From the NCBI GenBank assembly GCA_017881915.1, contig JADGQK010000010.1, positions 1 to 50,855 on the forward strand: a stretch of DNA of 50,855 bases, written 5' to 3'. Origin of the DNA: Chloroflexota bacterium. Its GTDB lineage: Bacteria; Chloroflexota; Limnocylindria; Limnocylindrales; CSP1-4. Shown in pieces: positions 25,401-33,215 of this stretch (position 1 is the first letter of the stretch; each line of letters opens with the position of its first letter). A program made the position numbers and the translations under genes. The notes under the pieces were generated by a model. The model was not told the DNA's origin. It made no database searches and worked only from the letters and a program-made list of their open reading frames with translations.

Positions 25401-25805
25401 CCGGACGGCGGAGTTGACCTGGCCGGGCTGCACCTGGCGGCCGATGAGGTCGAGATCCTGGCTACGCCCCGACCGGGCACGGCCGTCGCCCACGACGAGG
25501 GCCTGGTTGTCGTGATCGACACGCAGCTCACGCCGGCGCTCCTCGCCGAGGGCGACGCCCGCGAGCTCCAGCGGGCAATCCAGGACCTGCGCCGCGAGGC
25601 CGAGCTGGCCCTCGATGCCCGGATCGATGTCTGGCTCCTGCCTCTGCCGGAAACGCTCCAGCCGTATCTCGATGCGCTGCGCAGCGAGACCCTCGCCGAC
25701 ACCCTTCGGCCGGGGCCCGCGCCGAGCGCCCTGCCGCGGGCCGCGGTCGAGCTGGCGAGTGGCATGGTCGAGCTCGCCTTGCGCCCGGCAGCCGGCGACC
25801 GCTAG
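22455..25805 (+). CDS. ileS: Isoleucine--tRNA ligase (divergent signature motifs)
   Basis: The 1116-residue class I synthetase charges tRNA-Ile. The nucleotide-binding region is [20 protein letters not shown], where HHAW (residues 57-60) replaces HIGH, and the second signature is [16 protein letters not shown] (residues ~671-686) in place of KMSKS. The CP1 editing domain is present ([20 protein letters not shown] and [20 protein letters not shown]). Zinc-type clusters CTRCGTGM and CPACGQ occur, followed by an anticodon-binding helical domain ([20 protein letters not shown]) and a C-terminal region. I call Ile rather than Val from overall layout and length; some databases label this group only class I tRNA ligase. 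It opens the + strand series. Confidence 0.85.
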   Translation: [1116 protein letters not shown]

Positions 25806-25809
25806 CCTG

Positions 25810-26334
25810 ATGACCGAGGAGACGACACCCGGCGTGACCGAAGCCGAGGTTCGCAGCCGTCCTGCCTGGCTCATCTTCGGCGGCCTGGCCGTCGTTGTCG
25901 TCGTGCTGGATCAGCTGGCCAAGGCGTGGATCGTGGCGAACCTCGTGCCGGGCCAGGTCGTGGATGTCGTGGGCAGCTCGGTCCGGCTCATCTTCTCGCG
26001 CAACAACGGGGCCCTGTTCGGGCTGTTCAGCAGCTCGGCCACCCTGTTCGGGATCGGCAGCCTGGCGGTCCTCGTCCTGATCGTCTGGTACCACGCGCGG
26101 GCGCCCCGCAACCTGCTCCTGTCGATCGCCCTCGGCCTGCTCCTCGGCGGTGCCGTGGGCAACCTCGTCGACCGGCTCCGGATTGGCTATGTCGTTGACT
26201 TCGTGGACATCGGATTGGGTACGCTCCGCTTCTTCACGTTCAACGTTGGCGATTCGGCGATCAGCACGGCGATCCTGCTCCTCCTGATCATCGCGATACG
26301 ACCGGCACCGCGGCCCGCGAATGCCGATGCCTGA
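25810..26334 (+). CDS. lspA: Lipoprotein signal peptidase II
   Basis: LspA cleaves the signal peptide of diacylglyceryl-modified prolipoproteins within the membrane, which fits the lipobox proteins at 12024 and 13245. Four membrane helices are visible. The catalytic aspartates are those of GYVVDFVDI (Asp130) and FNVGDSAIS (Asp148), and the family motifs VVLDQLAKAW, FSRNNGALFGL and GGAVGNLVDRL are present. The ATG at 25810 lies four bases after the ileS stop; the ORF-track start at 25615 is internal to ileS. The end overlaps rluD by 14 bases. Confidence 0.96.
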   Translation: MTEETTPGVTEAEVRSRPAWLIFGGLAVVVVVLDQLAKAWIVANLVPGQVVDVVGSSVRLIFSRNNGALFGLFSSSATLFGIGSLAVLVLIVWYHARAPRNLLLSIALGLLLGGAVGNLVDRLRIGYVVDFVDIGLGTLRFFTFNVGDSAISTAILLLLIIAIRPAPRPANADA

Positions 26335-27325
26335 CCAGCCGGCCGGCACGATCCCGGAAGCAGAAGGGCCAGCCACCGGCCCACGCACGTTCGTCGTGCC
26401 CGACGGAGCGAGCCAGCAGCGGGTTGATCGGTTCGTGGCCGACCGGGCCGGCCTGTCCCGGAGCTATGTCCAGCGCCTGATCTCGGATGGCCGATTGACC
26501 CACGACGGCGTGGCGCTCAAGGCGAACACGCTCGTCGGCGCCGGGGACGTCCTGGACCTGGATGTCCCGCCGGCCGTCAAGCTGGAGGTGGCCGGTGAAG
26601 CGATCCCGCTCGTGATCGCCTACGAGGACGCCGACCTGCTGGTCGTGAACAAGCCGACCGGCCTCGTGGTCCATCCCTCGCCCGGCCACGACTCGGGGAC
26701 GCTCGTCAATGCCCTGCTTGGCCGGGCCGACGGCGCCGAGTACGGCGGCATCGCCGGAGTGCGCCGGCCGGGGATCGTGCATCGCCTTGATCGGGACACG
26801 AGCGGCCTGCTGATCGTGGCCAAGACGGACGTCGCCCAGGCCAGCCTGATGGCCCAGCTCAAGGCGCGCCGGGTGAAGAAGACCTATCTCGCGCTCGTGC
26901 AGGGCGGCGTCTCGGCCGCGGTCGGGCGGATCGAGGCCCCGATCGGCCGCGACCCGAAGATGCGGACCCGGATGGCGGTGGTCAACGATGGTCGGGCCTC
27001 GACCACCGGCTATCGGGTCCGCGAGCGGTTCGCCGGCTGGACCCTGCTCGAAGTGGACCTGATCACCGGCCGGACCCATCAGATCCGGGTCCATCTCGAG
27101 GCGATCGGCCACCCGATCGCCGGCGATCCGGTTTACGGAACGGGCACCTCGCGGCGCGGCCCGGACGGCCTCGAGCGGCTCTTCCTGCACGCCTGGCGAC
27201 TCGAGTTCAGCTCGCCCACCCGGGGCGACCTCATCCGGGTGACGGCCGAGCTGCCCGACGAGCTCGAGTCGCCCCTGGCCCGCCTGCGCTCAGCGACGCC
27301 CGGTGGGGCGGCTGGGACTCGATGA
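26321..27325 (+). CDS. rluD: RluA/RluD-family 23S rRNA pseudouridine synthase
   Basis: An N-terminal S4 RNA-binding domain (QRVDRFVADRAGLSRSYVQR and LISDGRLTHDG) precedes the pseudouridine synthase domain. The catalytic motif is GIVHRLDRDTSGLLIVAKTD, with the nucleophile aspartate in HRLDRDT, and LVVNKPTGLVVHPSPGH and GRTHQIRVHLEAIGHPI are also typical. The enzyme isomerises uridines in helix 69 of 23S rRNA in RluD; the exact site cannot be told from sequence. It overlaps lspA, and its stop overlaps the gmk start as ATGA. Confidence 0.92.
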   Translation: MPMPDQPAGTIPEAEGPATGPRTFVVPDGASQQRVDRFVADRAGLSRSYVQRLISDGRLTHDGVALKANTLVGAGDVLDLDVPPAVKLEVAGEAIPLVIAYEDADLLVVNKPTGLVVHPSPGHDSGTLVNALLGRADGAEYGGIAGVRRPGIVHRLDRDTSGLLIVAKTDVAQASLMAQLKARRVKKTYLALVQGGVSAAVGRIEAPIGRDPKMRTRMAVVNDGRASTTGYRVRERFAGWTLLEVDLITGRTHQIRVHLEAIGHPIAGDPVYGTGTSRRGPDGLERLFLHAWRLEFSSPTRGDLIRVTAELPDELESPLARLRSATPGGAAGTR

Positions 27326-27939
27326 CGCCGGGCGAGGGCGCGCCGGGAGCAATGCTCGTCGTCGTCTCCGGGCCGTCCGGCGTCGGCAAGGACGCCATCC
27401 TCGATGTCCTCCAGCGCCTGCCCGGGCACACCGACCACCACTACGTGGTTACCTGCACGACCCGGGCCCGGCGGCCCGGCGAGATCGACGGGCTGAGCTA
27501 CCACTTCCTCGGGCGGGAGCGATTCCTCGCGTTGCGCGACGCGGGCGGCCTGCTCGAGGCGAATGAGGTCCACGGCAACTGGTACGGGACGCCCCGCGAC
27601 CAGGTGGCCGAGGCGCTGGCGGCCGGCCGGCACGCAATCCTGAAGATCGACGTCCAGGGCGCCGAGGTCGTCCGGGCCCGGGTGCCCGACGCCCTGCTCA
27701 TCTTCGTCACGCCGCCCTCGATCGAGGCCCTCGCGGATCGTTTGAAGGCGCGTGACACGGAGACTGCCGCGGAGCTGGAGCTGCGCCAGCTAAACGCGGC
27801 AGCCGAGCTTGCCCGCCAGCAGGACTACGACTACGTCGTGGTCAACGAGACCGGTCAGCTGGCGCGAACCGCCGAGCGGATCGGCGAGATCATCGTGGAG
27901 GAAGCGGCTCGCCACGCGGGGCGCCGGGTCCGGATCTGA
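27322..27939 (+). CDS. gmk: Guanylate kinase
   Basis: The enzyme phosphorylates GMP to GDP. The P-loop is LVVVSGPSGVGKDAILDVLQ, and the GMP-binding region has VTCTTRARRPGEIDGLSYHF and NEVHGNWYGTPRDQV. The lid and C-terminal motifs LIFVTPPSIEALADRLKARD and QDYDYVVVNE follow. The length of 205 residues is normal. The final G-K-S/T of the P-loop reads GKD, with Asp where Ser or Thr usually binds magnesium. The start overlaps rluD as ATGA and the stop shares a base with the priA start (TGATG). Confidence 0.95.
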   Translation: MTPGEGAPGAMLVVVSGPSGVGKDAILDVLQRLPGHTDHHYVVTCTTRARRPGEIDGLSYHFLGRERFLALRDAGGLLEANEVHGNWYGTPRDQVAEALAAGRHAILKIDVQGAEVVRARVPDALLIFVTPPSIEALADRLKARDTETAAELELRQLNAAAELARQQDYDYVVVNETGQLARTAERIGEIIVEEAARHAGRRVRI

Positions 27940-30428
27940 TGGCGATTCAGCCTGCGCTCGAGCGACTCGTCGAGGTTGCGATCGATGCGGCCGGGGCGGG
28001 CGGGGCACGGACCTACACCTACGCGGTGCCCGACTCGCTGGCTGGACTCGAGGCGGGTGAGGCCGTCCTGGTTGAATACGGCCGGCGGCAGGCCCTCGGC
28101 GTGGTGATGGGCGAGGCGGCCGGCCGGCCGGGCACCGGCGTCAGGATGAAGCCGATCCTCGAGCGGGTTCGCGCCGAGGGCCCGCTCCTGCCGGCGTTGT
28201 CGCTCGACCTGGCTCGCTGGATTTCCGGCCACTATCTCGCGCCCGCCGCGTTCGTCCTGCGGGCGATGCTCCCGCCGGGGATGCTCGAACGGCTGGAGCT
28301 CGTAGCCGAGGTCCGCCCGGACCGGTTGCCCGGGGCGAGTGAGGATCGAGTCAGCGCCGATCACCAGGGCTCGTTCAGCGCCGAGGATCAGGACCTCGTC
28401 CAGCAGCTCCTGGCCGGCCCCCGTGCCGCCCGTGACTTTGCGGCGCCGGAAGGTCGGGCAGGCCTTCTGCGGCGCCTGCGCAGCCTGGCCGCTCGGGATG
28501 TGATCGACCTCGACTGGACGCTCACCGCCGCCGCGGCCGGGCCGCGCTACGAGCGCTGGGCCCTGGCGACCGAGCCGGGCCGGACGGCCGCGGCAACGCT
28601 GGCCGGTGCCGGGCGGCTCGAAGGCCGCCCGCTCGGGCCGCGCCAGGCTGGCCTGCTGGCGGAGCTGGCCGAAGCTCCCGAAGGGATCGCTGGAGCCGAG
28701 CTGGCCGGTCGGCATGGCACGTCTGCCCTCGCCGGCCTCGTCCGGCGCGGGCTGGTGGCCGTGGACGTCCGCCAACGGCCTCGCCGGCCGCTGGCCCGGC
28801 GCGCCGCGGGACGCCGCGGCGCCCGGCCCCGCGTCTCGCCGTTGACCGGGCCGCAGGCCGAGGCGGCGGGGCTGATCCGGCTCGCCCTTGAGGAGCGCGA
28901 CCCGACGCCCCTGCTGCTGGACGGGGTGACCGGCGGCGGCAAGACCGCCGTCTACGTCGAGGCGATCGCGGCAAGCCTGGAGCTGGGCCGGCCGGTGCTC
29001 CTCCTGGTACCGGAGATCGCCCTCGCGTTGCCCCTGGTGGACCGCCTGCGGGCCGACCTCGATGCCCGGATCGCCCTGCTCCACTCGGGCCTGGGCGAAG
29101 GCGAGCGGGCCGATGAGTGGCGACGGGTCCGGGCCGGAATCGTGGATGTCGTCGTCGGGACGCGCCTGGCCGTGCTCGCCCCGCTCGCCGACCTTGGCCT
29201 GGTGATCGTCGACGAGGAGCACGAAGGGACCTACAAGAGCGACAGGACGCCACGCCTCCAGGCTCGCGACACGGCAATCCAGCTGGCCGAGCTGGCCGGC
29301 GCCGCGGTCGTCCTGGGCAGCGCCACACCCGCCGTCGAGACCGTCGGTCGGGTTCGAGCCGGCACGTGGCGCCGGGTGGCCCTGCCGAGCCGGCCGAGCG
29401 GAGCGCCGCCGATCGTCGAGGTCGTCGACCTGCGGGCGGAGCTGGCTGGGGGTAACCGCGGCCTGATCTCGGGCCGCCTCACTGACGAGCTGGCCCGCCT
29501 CGATCCGGTTTCGGATGAGCGGGCGATCCTGGTGATCAATCGACGCGGCAGCGCGTCGGTCGTGATGTGTCGCGATTGCGGTGCCGTCCAGGTCTGCCCA
29601 GAGTGCGAACGTCCGCTCGTCTTCCACCAGGCCGGGATGAGCTTGCGCTGCCATCACTGCGGTACGGCCGCTCCGCTCGCGACGCGCTGCCCCGCTTGCG
29701 CCTCGCCCCGGATCCGCTATCTCGGGGGTGGCACCGAGCGGGTGGAACGCGAGGTCCGGGGGCGCTTCCCGGGTCTGCGGGTGGGTCGCCTCGACCGCGA
29801 CGTCGTCGAACGCAAGGGCGCCGCCGAGCGCCTGATCGACGCCTTCACGGAGGGCCGGCTGGATGTTCTGGTCGGGACCAGCCTCGTGACCAAGGGACTC
29901 GATATCCCGGAAGTGACCCTGGTCGGAGTCGTCAGCGCGGACATCGCCCTCAACCTGCCCGATGAACGTGCCGCCGAGCGGACCTACCAGTTGCTCGCCC
30001 AGGCCGTTGGCCGGGCGGGCCGGGGCGACCGTCCCGGCCTGGCGATCATCCAGAGTTACCAGCCGGACCATCCGGCGATCCGGGCGGTGGCGACCGCTGA
30101 TCCGGCCGCCTTCTACGATGCCGAGCTCGAATCACGACGGCGGTTCGGCTCGCCGCCCTTCGGACGGCTGGTCAAGCTGACGATCGGGCTCGAGAACGCC
30201 GCGGCGGCCGAGAACGGCGCGCTCCTCCTGGCCGAGGCGCTCCGGACGCGAGCCGCGGAGCGGGGGAGTGCTGTGGCCGTCATCGGCCCGGCCCCGGCGT
30301 TCCTGCGGCGCCGGGCCGGCAAGTGGCGCTGGAACGTGGTCCTTCGCGGCGCTGACCCAGTGGCCCTGCTGGACGGCGGTCCCGACGCACCGTGGGCCGT
30401 GGATGTCGATCCCGAGTCGCTCCTGTGA
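27939..30428 (+). CDS. priA: Primosomal protein N' (replication restart helicase)
   Basis: PriA recognises stalled forks and reloads the replisome. The 829-residue protein has the N-terminal DNA-binding domain (DAAGAGGARTYTYAVPDSLA and GEAVLVEYGRRQALGVV), Walker A GVTGGGKTAVY, motif II VIVDEEHEGTYKSD, and the zinc-binding cluster CRDCGAVQVCPECE, then LRCHHCGTAAPLATRCPACA. Helicase motif VI is AQAVGRAGRGDRPGLA. The usual DEEHD reads DEEHE. It starts in a TGATG overlap with gmk. Confidence 0.95.
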   Translation: MAIQPALERLVEVAIDAAGAGGARTYTYAVPDSLAGLEAGEAVLVEYGRRQALGVVMGEAAGRPGTGVRMKPILERVRAEGPLLPALSLDLARWISGHYLAPAAFVLRAMLPPGMLERLELVAEVRPDRLPGASEDRVSADHQGSFSAEDQDLVQQLLAGPRAARDFAAPEGRAGLLRRLRSLAARDVIDLDWTLTAAAAGPRYERWALATEPGRTAAATLAGAGRLEGRPLGPRQAGLLAELAEAPEGIAGAELAGRHGTSALAGLVRRGLVAVDVRQRPRRPLARRAAGRRGARPRVSPLTGPQAEAAGLIRLALEERDPTPLLLDGVTGGGKTAVYVEAIAASLELGRPVLLLVPEIALALPLVDRLRADLDARIALLHSGLGEGERADEWRRVRAGIVDVVVGTRLAVLAPLADLGLVIVDEEHEGTYKSDRTPRLQARDTAIQLAELAGAAVVLGSATPAVETVGRVRAGTWRRVALPSRPSGAPPIVEVVDLRAELAGGNRGLISGRLTDELARLDPVSDERAILVINRRGSASVVMCRDCGAVQVCPECERPLVFHQAGMSLRCHHCGTAAPLATRCPACASPRIRYLGGGTERVEREVRGRFPGLRVGRLDRDVVERKGAAERLIDAFTEGRLDVLVGTSLVTKGLDIPEVTLVGVVSADIALNLPDERAAERTYQLLAQAVGRAGRGDRPGLAIIQSYQPDHPAIRAVATADPAAFYDAELESRRRFGSPPFGRLVKLTIGLENAAAAENGALLLAEALRTRAAERGSAVAVIGPAPAFLRRRAGKWRWNVVLRGADPVALLDGGPDAPWAVDVDPESLL

Positions 30429-30435
30429 GCTTCGA

Positions 30436-30441
30436 TATACT
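30436..30441 (+). promoter_or_regulatory. Candidate -10 box ahead of def
   Basis: TATACT lies nine bases before the def ATG and directly after the priA stop. It could start a second, nearly leaderless transcript for def-fmt. Confidence 0.35.
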
Positions 30442-30450
30442 CCGGCGACG

Positions 30451-30999
30451 ATGAGTGTCAAACCGATCGCCATGCTGGGCGACCCGCGGCTGCGCCTGAA
30501 AGGCGAACCAGTCGACAGCTTCGGCAAGTTCCTCCACGGCCTGCTCGACGACCTGGCCGACACGATGCGCCACGCGCCGGGGGTCGGCCTGGCAGCGCCC
30601 CAGCTGGGCGAGGCCAAACGAGCCTGCGTCGTCGAGGTGCAGGCGCGCCTGTACGAGCTGGTCAACCCGCGGATCGTGCGTTCAACGGGCGACGACACGG
30701 ACCTCGAGGGCTGCCTGTCGGTGCCCGGCTACGTCGCCTACGTCACCCGCCGCGAGAAGGTCTGGGTGGTTGCCCAGGATCGCCGCGGTCGAATGTTCAA
30801 GGTCGCCGGCAGCGGCCTCCTCGGACGGGCCCTCCAGCACGAGCTCGATCATCTCGACGGCAAGCTCTACATCGACTACCTCGAATCGATGGACGAGTTG
30901 ATCGCGGTCGGCCAGGGTGACGAGGACGCCGAGTCCGAGCCAGGTGAGGATGGTCCCAGCAGCAGCGCCATTCGCGAGGCGACCCACGCCCTCGCCTGA
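30451..30999 (+). CDS. def: Peptide deformylase
   Basis: The enzyme removes the formyl group from new N-termini and works with Fmt next door. All three motifs are present: GVGLAAPQLG, EGCLSVPGYVA with the metal cysteine, and QHELDHLDG with the two metal histidines. The ATG at 30451 is chosen; the longer ORF extends into priA. A ~30-residue acidic tail follows the catalytic core. Its 3' end overlaps the fmt start by about 50 bases. Confidence 0.96.
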   Translation: MSVKPIAMLGDPRLRLKGEPVDSFGKFLHGLLDDLADTMRHAPGVGLAAPQLGEAKRACVVEVQARLYELVNPRIVRSTGDDTDLEGCLSVPGYVAYVTRREKVWVVAQDRRGRMFKVAGSGLLGRALQHELDHLDGKLYIDYLESMDELIAVGQGDEDAESEPGEDGPSSSAIREATHALA

Positions 31000-31945
31000 C
31001 GAGCGGGCCCGGGTCGTCTTCCTGGGTAGCGGCATGTTCGCCGTGCCGATCCTTGAGGGCCTCCTCGGGGACCCGACGGTCGAGGTCGTCGGAGTGGTGA
31101 GCGCGCCGGATCGACCGGCCGGCCGAGCGGTTGCCGTGCGCGCCGTCCCGGTCGCGACCCTCGCCCGGCGCCGCGGCCTGCGCCTGTTGCAGCCGGCCCG
31201 CGTGCGGTCGCCCGAGTCCATCGTCGAGATCGGCGGTCTGCGGCCTGACCTGGGCCTCCTGGCCGACTACGGCCAGATCGTGCCGTCGGTCCTGCTCGAC
31301 CTGGCGGCGCAGGGCATGCTCAACCTGCATCCCTCGCTCCTGCCGCGCCATCGAGGCGCAACGCCGATCCCGGCCGCGATCCTGGCCGGGGACCGGCAGA
31401 CCGGAGTCAGCCTCTTCCGAATGGACCCCGGCCTCGACAGCGGACCACTCATCGCCAGTGCGGTCCTGCCCCTGGCCGGCACGGAGACGGCGCCCGAGCT
31501 CGAGGCCCGCCTGGCCCGCCTGGCCGCCGATCTGCTGGCTCGCTCGCTGGAGCCCTGGCTCCGGGGCCGGCTCGTGGCCCGGCCCCAACGGGCCACGGGG
31601 ATCAGCCTCAGCCAGCCACTCCGGCGGGCCGATGGCCGTCTCGACCCAGGCCGTCCGGCCAGCGAGCTCGAGCGCCAGGTCCGCGCCTACCTGGGCTGGC
31701 CGGGCAGCTTCATCGAGACAGCCGTGGGCCGACTCGTCGTCCAGCACGCCTCGCTTGGCCCGGATCTCGGTGCCCGGCCCGGCACGATCGTGGCCTACGC
31801 CGGCGACGGCCCAGGCCTGGCCCTGGCGACCGCTGCCGGATCGCTGATCCTGGACGAGGTCCAGCTCGCCGGAAGCCGGCGGATGACCGGCGCCGAGCTG
31901 CGCCGCGGACGCCCGCTGATCGTCGGCGCGCCGGCCGAGCGATAA
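30950..31945 (+). CDS. fmt: Methionyl-tRNA formyltransferase
   Basis: The enzyme formylates Met-tRNAfMet for translation initiation, paired with def. VVFLGSGMFAVPILEGLLGD begins the formyl-donor domain, and NLHPSLLPRHRGATPIPAAI with FRMDPGLDSGPLI holds the catalytic Asn-His-Asp set and substrate loop. The C-terminal domain starts near ISLSQPLRRADGRLDPGRPA. ATG 30950, with AGGTGAGG directly upstream, is preferred over GTG 30917; both lie inside def. The stop runs into the GATAAT motif before rlmN. Confidence 0.94.
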   Translation: MVPAAAPFARRPTPSPDERARVVFLGSGMFAVPILEGLLGDPTVEVVGVVSAPDRPAGRAVAVRAVPVATLARRRGLRLLQPARVRSPESIVEIGGLRPDLGLLADYGQIVPSVLLDLAAQGMLNLHPSLLPRHRGATPIPAAILAGDRQTGVSLFRMDPGLDSGPLIASAVLPLAGTETAPELEARLARLAADLLARSLEPWLRGRLVARPQRATGISLSQPLRRADGRLDPGRPASELERQVRAYLGWPGSFIETAVGRLVVQHASLGPDLGARPGTIVAYAGDGPGLALATAAGSLILDEVQLAGSRRMTGAELRRGRPLIVGAPAER

Positions 31946-31946
31946 T
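31941..31946 (+). promoter_or_regulatory. Candidate -10 box, leaderless, rlmN
   Basis: GATAAT overlaps the fmt stop codon and is followed by seven bases and the rlmN ATG. No Shine-Dalgarno sequence is visible. Confidence 0.35.
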
Positions 31947-31953
31947 CGGGCGG

Positions 31954-33213
31954 ATGTCTGCCGATCTTCGACCCGGCCTCGCCGGCCTGCCGCCGGAGTC
32001 GCTGGCGGCCTGGTTCGCCGAGCGCGGCCACGCCTCGTTCCGCGCCCGTCAGCTGAACGCTGGGCTATGGGCCAGCGGCGCCACGGCCGCGTCCTCGATC
32101 GGGACCCTGCCGGCGGCGCTTCGTTCGGAGATCGACGCGGCATTCTCGCTCGACACGGTGGCCGATACGGAGCTCCGGCTGGCCGACGATGGCCGGACCG
32201 AAAAGGCCCTCCATCGACTGGCCGACGGGGCCTTGATCGAGTCGGTCGTGATGCATTACCCGGCCCGGCGGACGGCCGATGGGCAGCAGCGCGAACGCAA
32301 CACCGTCTGCATCTCGAGCCAGGCCGGCTGCGCGGTCGGCTGTCCGTTCTGCGCGACCGGCGAGCTCGGTTTCAGCCGCGACCTGTCGACCGCCGAAATC
32401 GTCGACCAGGTCCGCTCCGCGGCCCGACGACTTGCACATCGTGATCGCCGCCTGACCAACGTCGTGTTCATGGGGATGGGCGAGCCATTGCTCAACCTGG
32501 ATCGCGTCCTGGAGGCCATCGCGGCGCTGGCCGACCCGGATCGCTTTGGCCTGGGCGCCCGGCACATCACCGTCTCGACCTCGGGTGTCGTGCCCGGGAT
32601 CCGCCGCCTGACTGCGCTCGGTCCCCAGTTCACCCTGGCCGTGAGCCTGCACGCGGCGCGGGACTCCCTTCGCGATGTCCTCGTGCCGCTCAACCGTCGC
32701 TGGCCCGTGGCGGAGGTGGTGGGGGCTGCCCGTGACCACGCCCGGGTCACCGGCCGGCGGGTCTCCTACGAGGTCACTCTGATCGATGGCGTGAACGACA
32801 CGGATGCCGACGCCGATGCCCTGGCCGGCTTGCTCCGAGGTGACCTCTGTCACGTCAACCTGATTCCGATGAACCCAGTTGCCCATACCCCCTGGACGGC
32901 CAGTCCGATCGAGCGGATCGAGCGGATCGCCGCCCGCCTCCGGCGCGATGGCATCGCGGTCACGATCCGGCGCAACCGGGGCCAGGAGGTGGGCGCCGCG
33001 TGCGGCCAGCTTGCCGCCGAGCGGGCCGGCGAGCCGGCCGCGCCGGCGGTCGCCCGTCGGCGAGAGTTGCTCGTCGTGCGTAGCGCGGCCGCCCTGCGCG
33101 GTGAGCGGATGACCGAGCCAGCCGAAGCCGGGCTTGTTGCGGCGCTGGCCCACGACGAGGATCGGCTACCGGTTCGGCCGATTCCTGTTGCCTCTGCGCC
33201 GACGGCCGGCTGA
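31954..33213 (+). CDS. rlmN: 23S rRNA/tRNA adenine-C2 methyltransferase (radical SAM)
   Basis: RlmN methylates A2503 of 23S rRNA, and A37 of some tRNAs, by radical SAM chemistry. The cluster-binding cysteines are in CISSQAGCAVGCPFCATGEL, the SAM region includes NVVFMGMGEPLLNLD, and the C-terminal catalytic cysteine is in RNRGQEVGAACGQLA. About 70 residues follow that motif (from ERAGEPAAPAV to the end), longer than usual and low in complexity, so the tail may be poorly conserved. It is followed three bases later by rpe. Confidence 0.95.
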   Translation: MSADLRPGLAGLPPESLAAWFAERGHASFRARQLNAGLWASGATAASSIGTLPAALRSEIDAAFSLDTVADTELRLADDGRTEKALHRLADGALIESVVMHYPARRTADGQQRERNTVCISSQAGCAVGCPFCATGELGFSRDLSTAEIVDQVRSAARRLAHRDRRLTNVVFMGMGEPLLNLDRVLEAIAALADPDRFGLGARHITVSTSGVVPGIRRLTALGPQFTLAVSLHAARDSLRDVLVPLNRRWPVAEVVGAARDHARVTGRRVSYEVTLIDGVNDTDADADALAGLLRGDLCHVNLIPMNPVAHTPWTASPIERIERIAARLRRDGIAVTIRRNRGQEVGAACGQLAAERAGEPAAPAVARRRELLVVRSAAALRGERMTEPAEAGLVAALAHDEDRLPVRPIPVASAPTAG

Positions 33214-33215
33214 CG

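Noticed and set aside
27855-30071. 738-residue minus-strand ORF antisense to priA
   Set aside because: Shadow frame opposite a complete priA with zinc cluster and helicase motifs.
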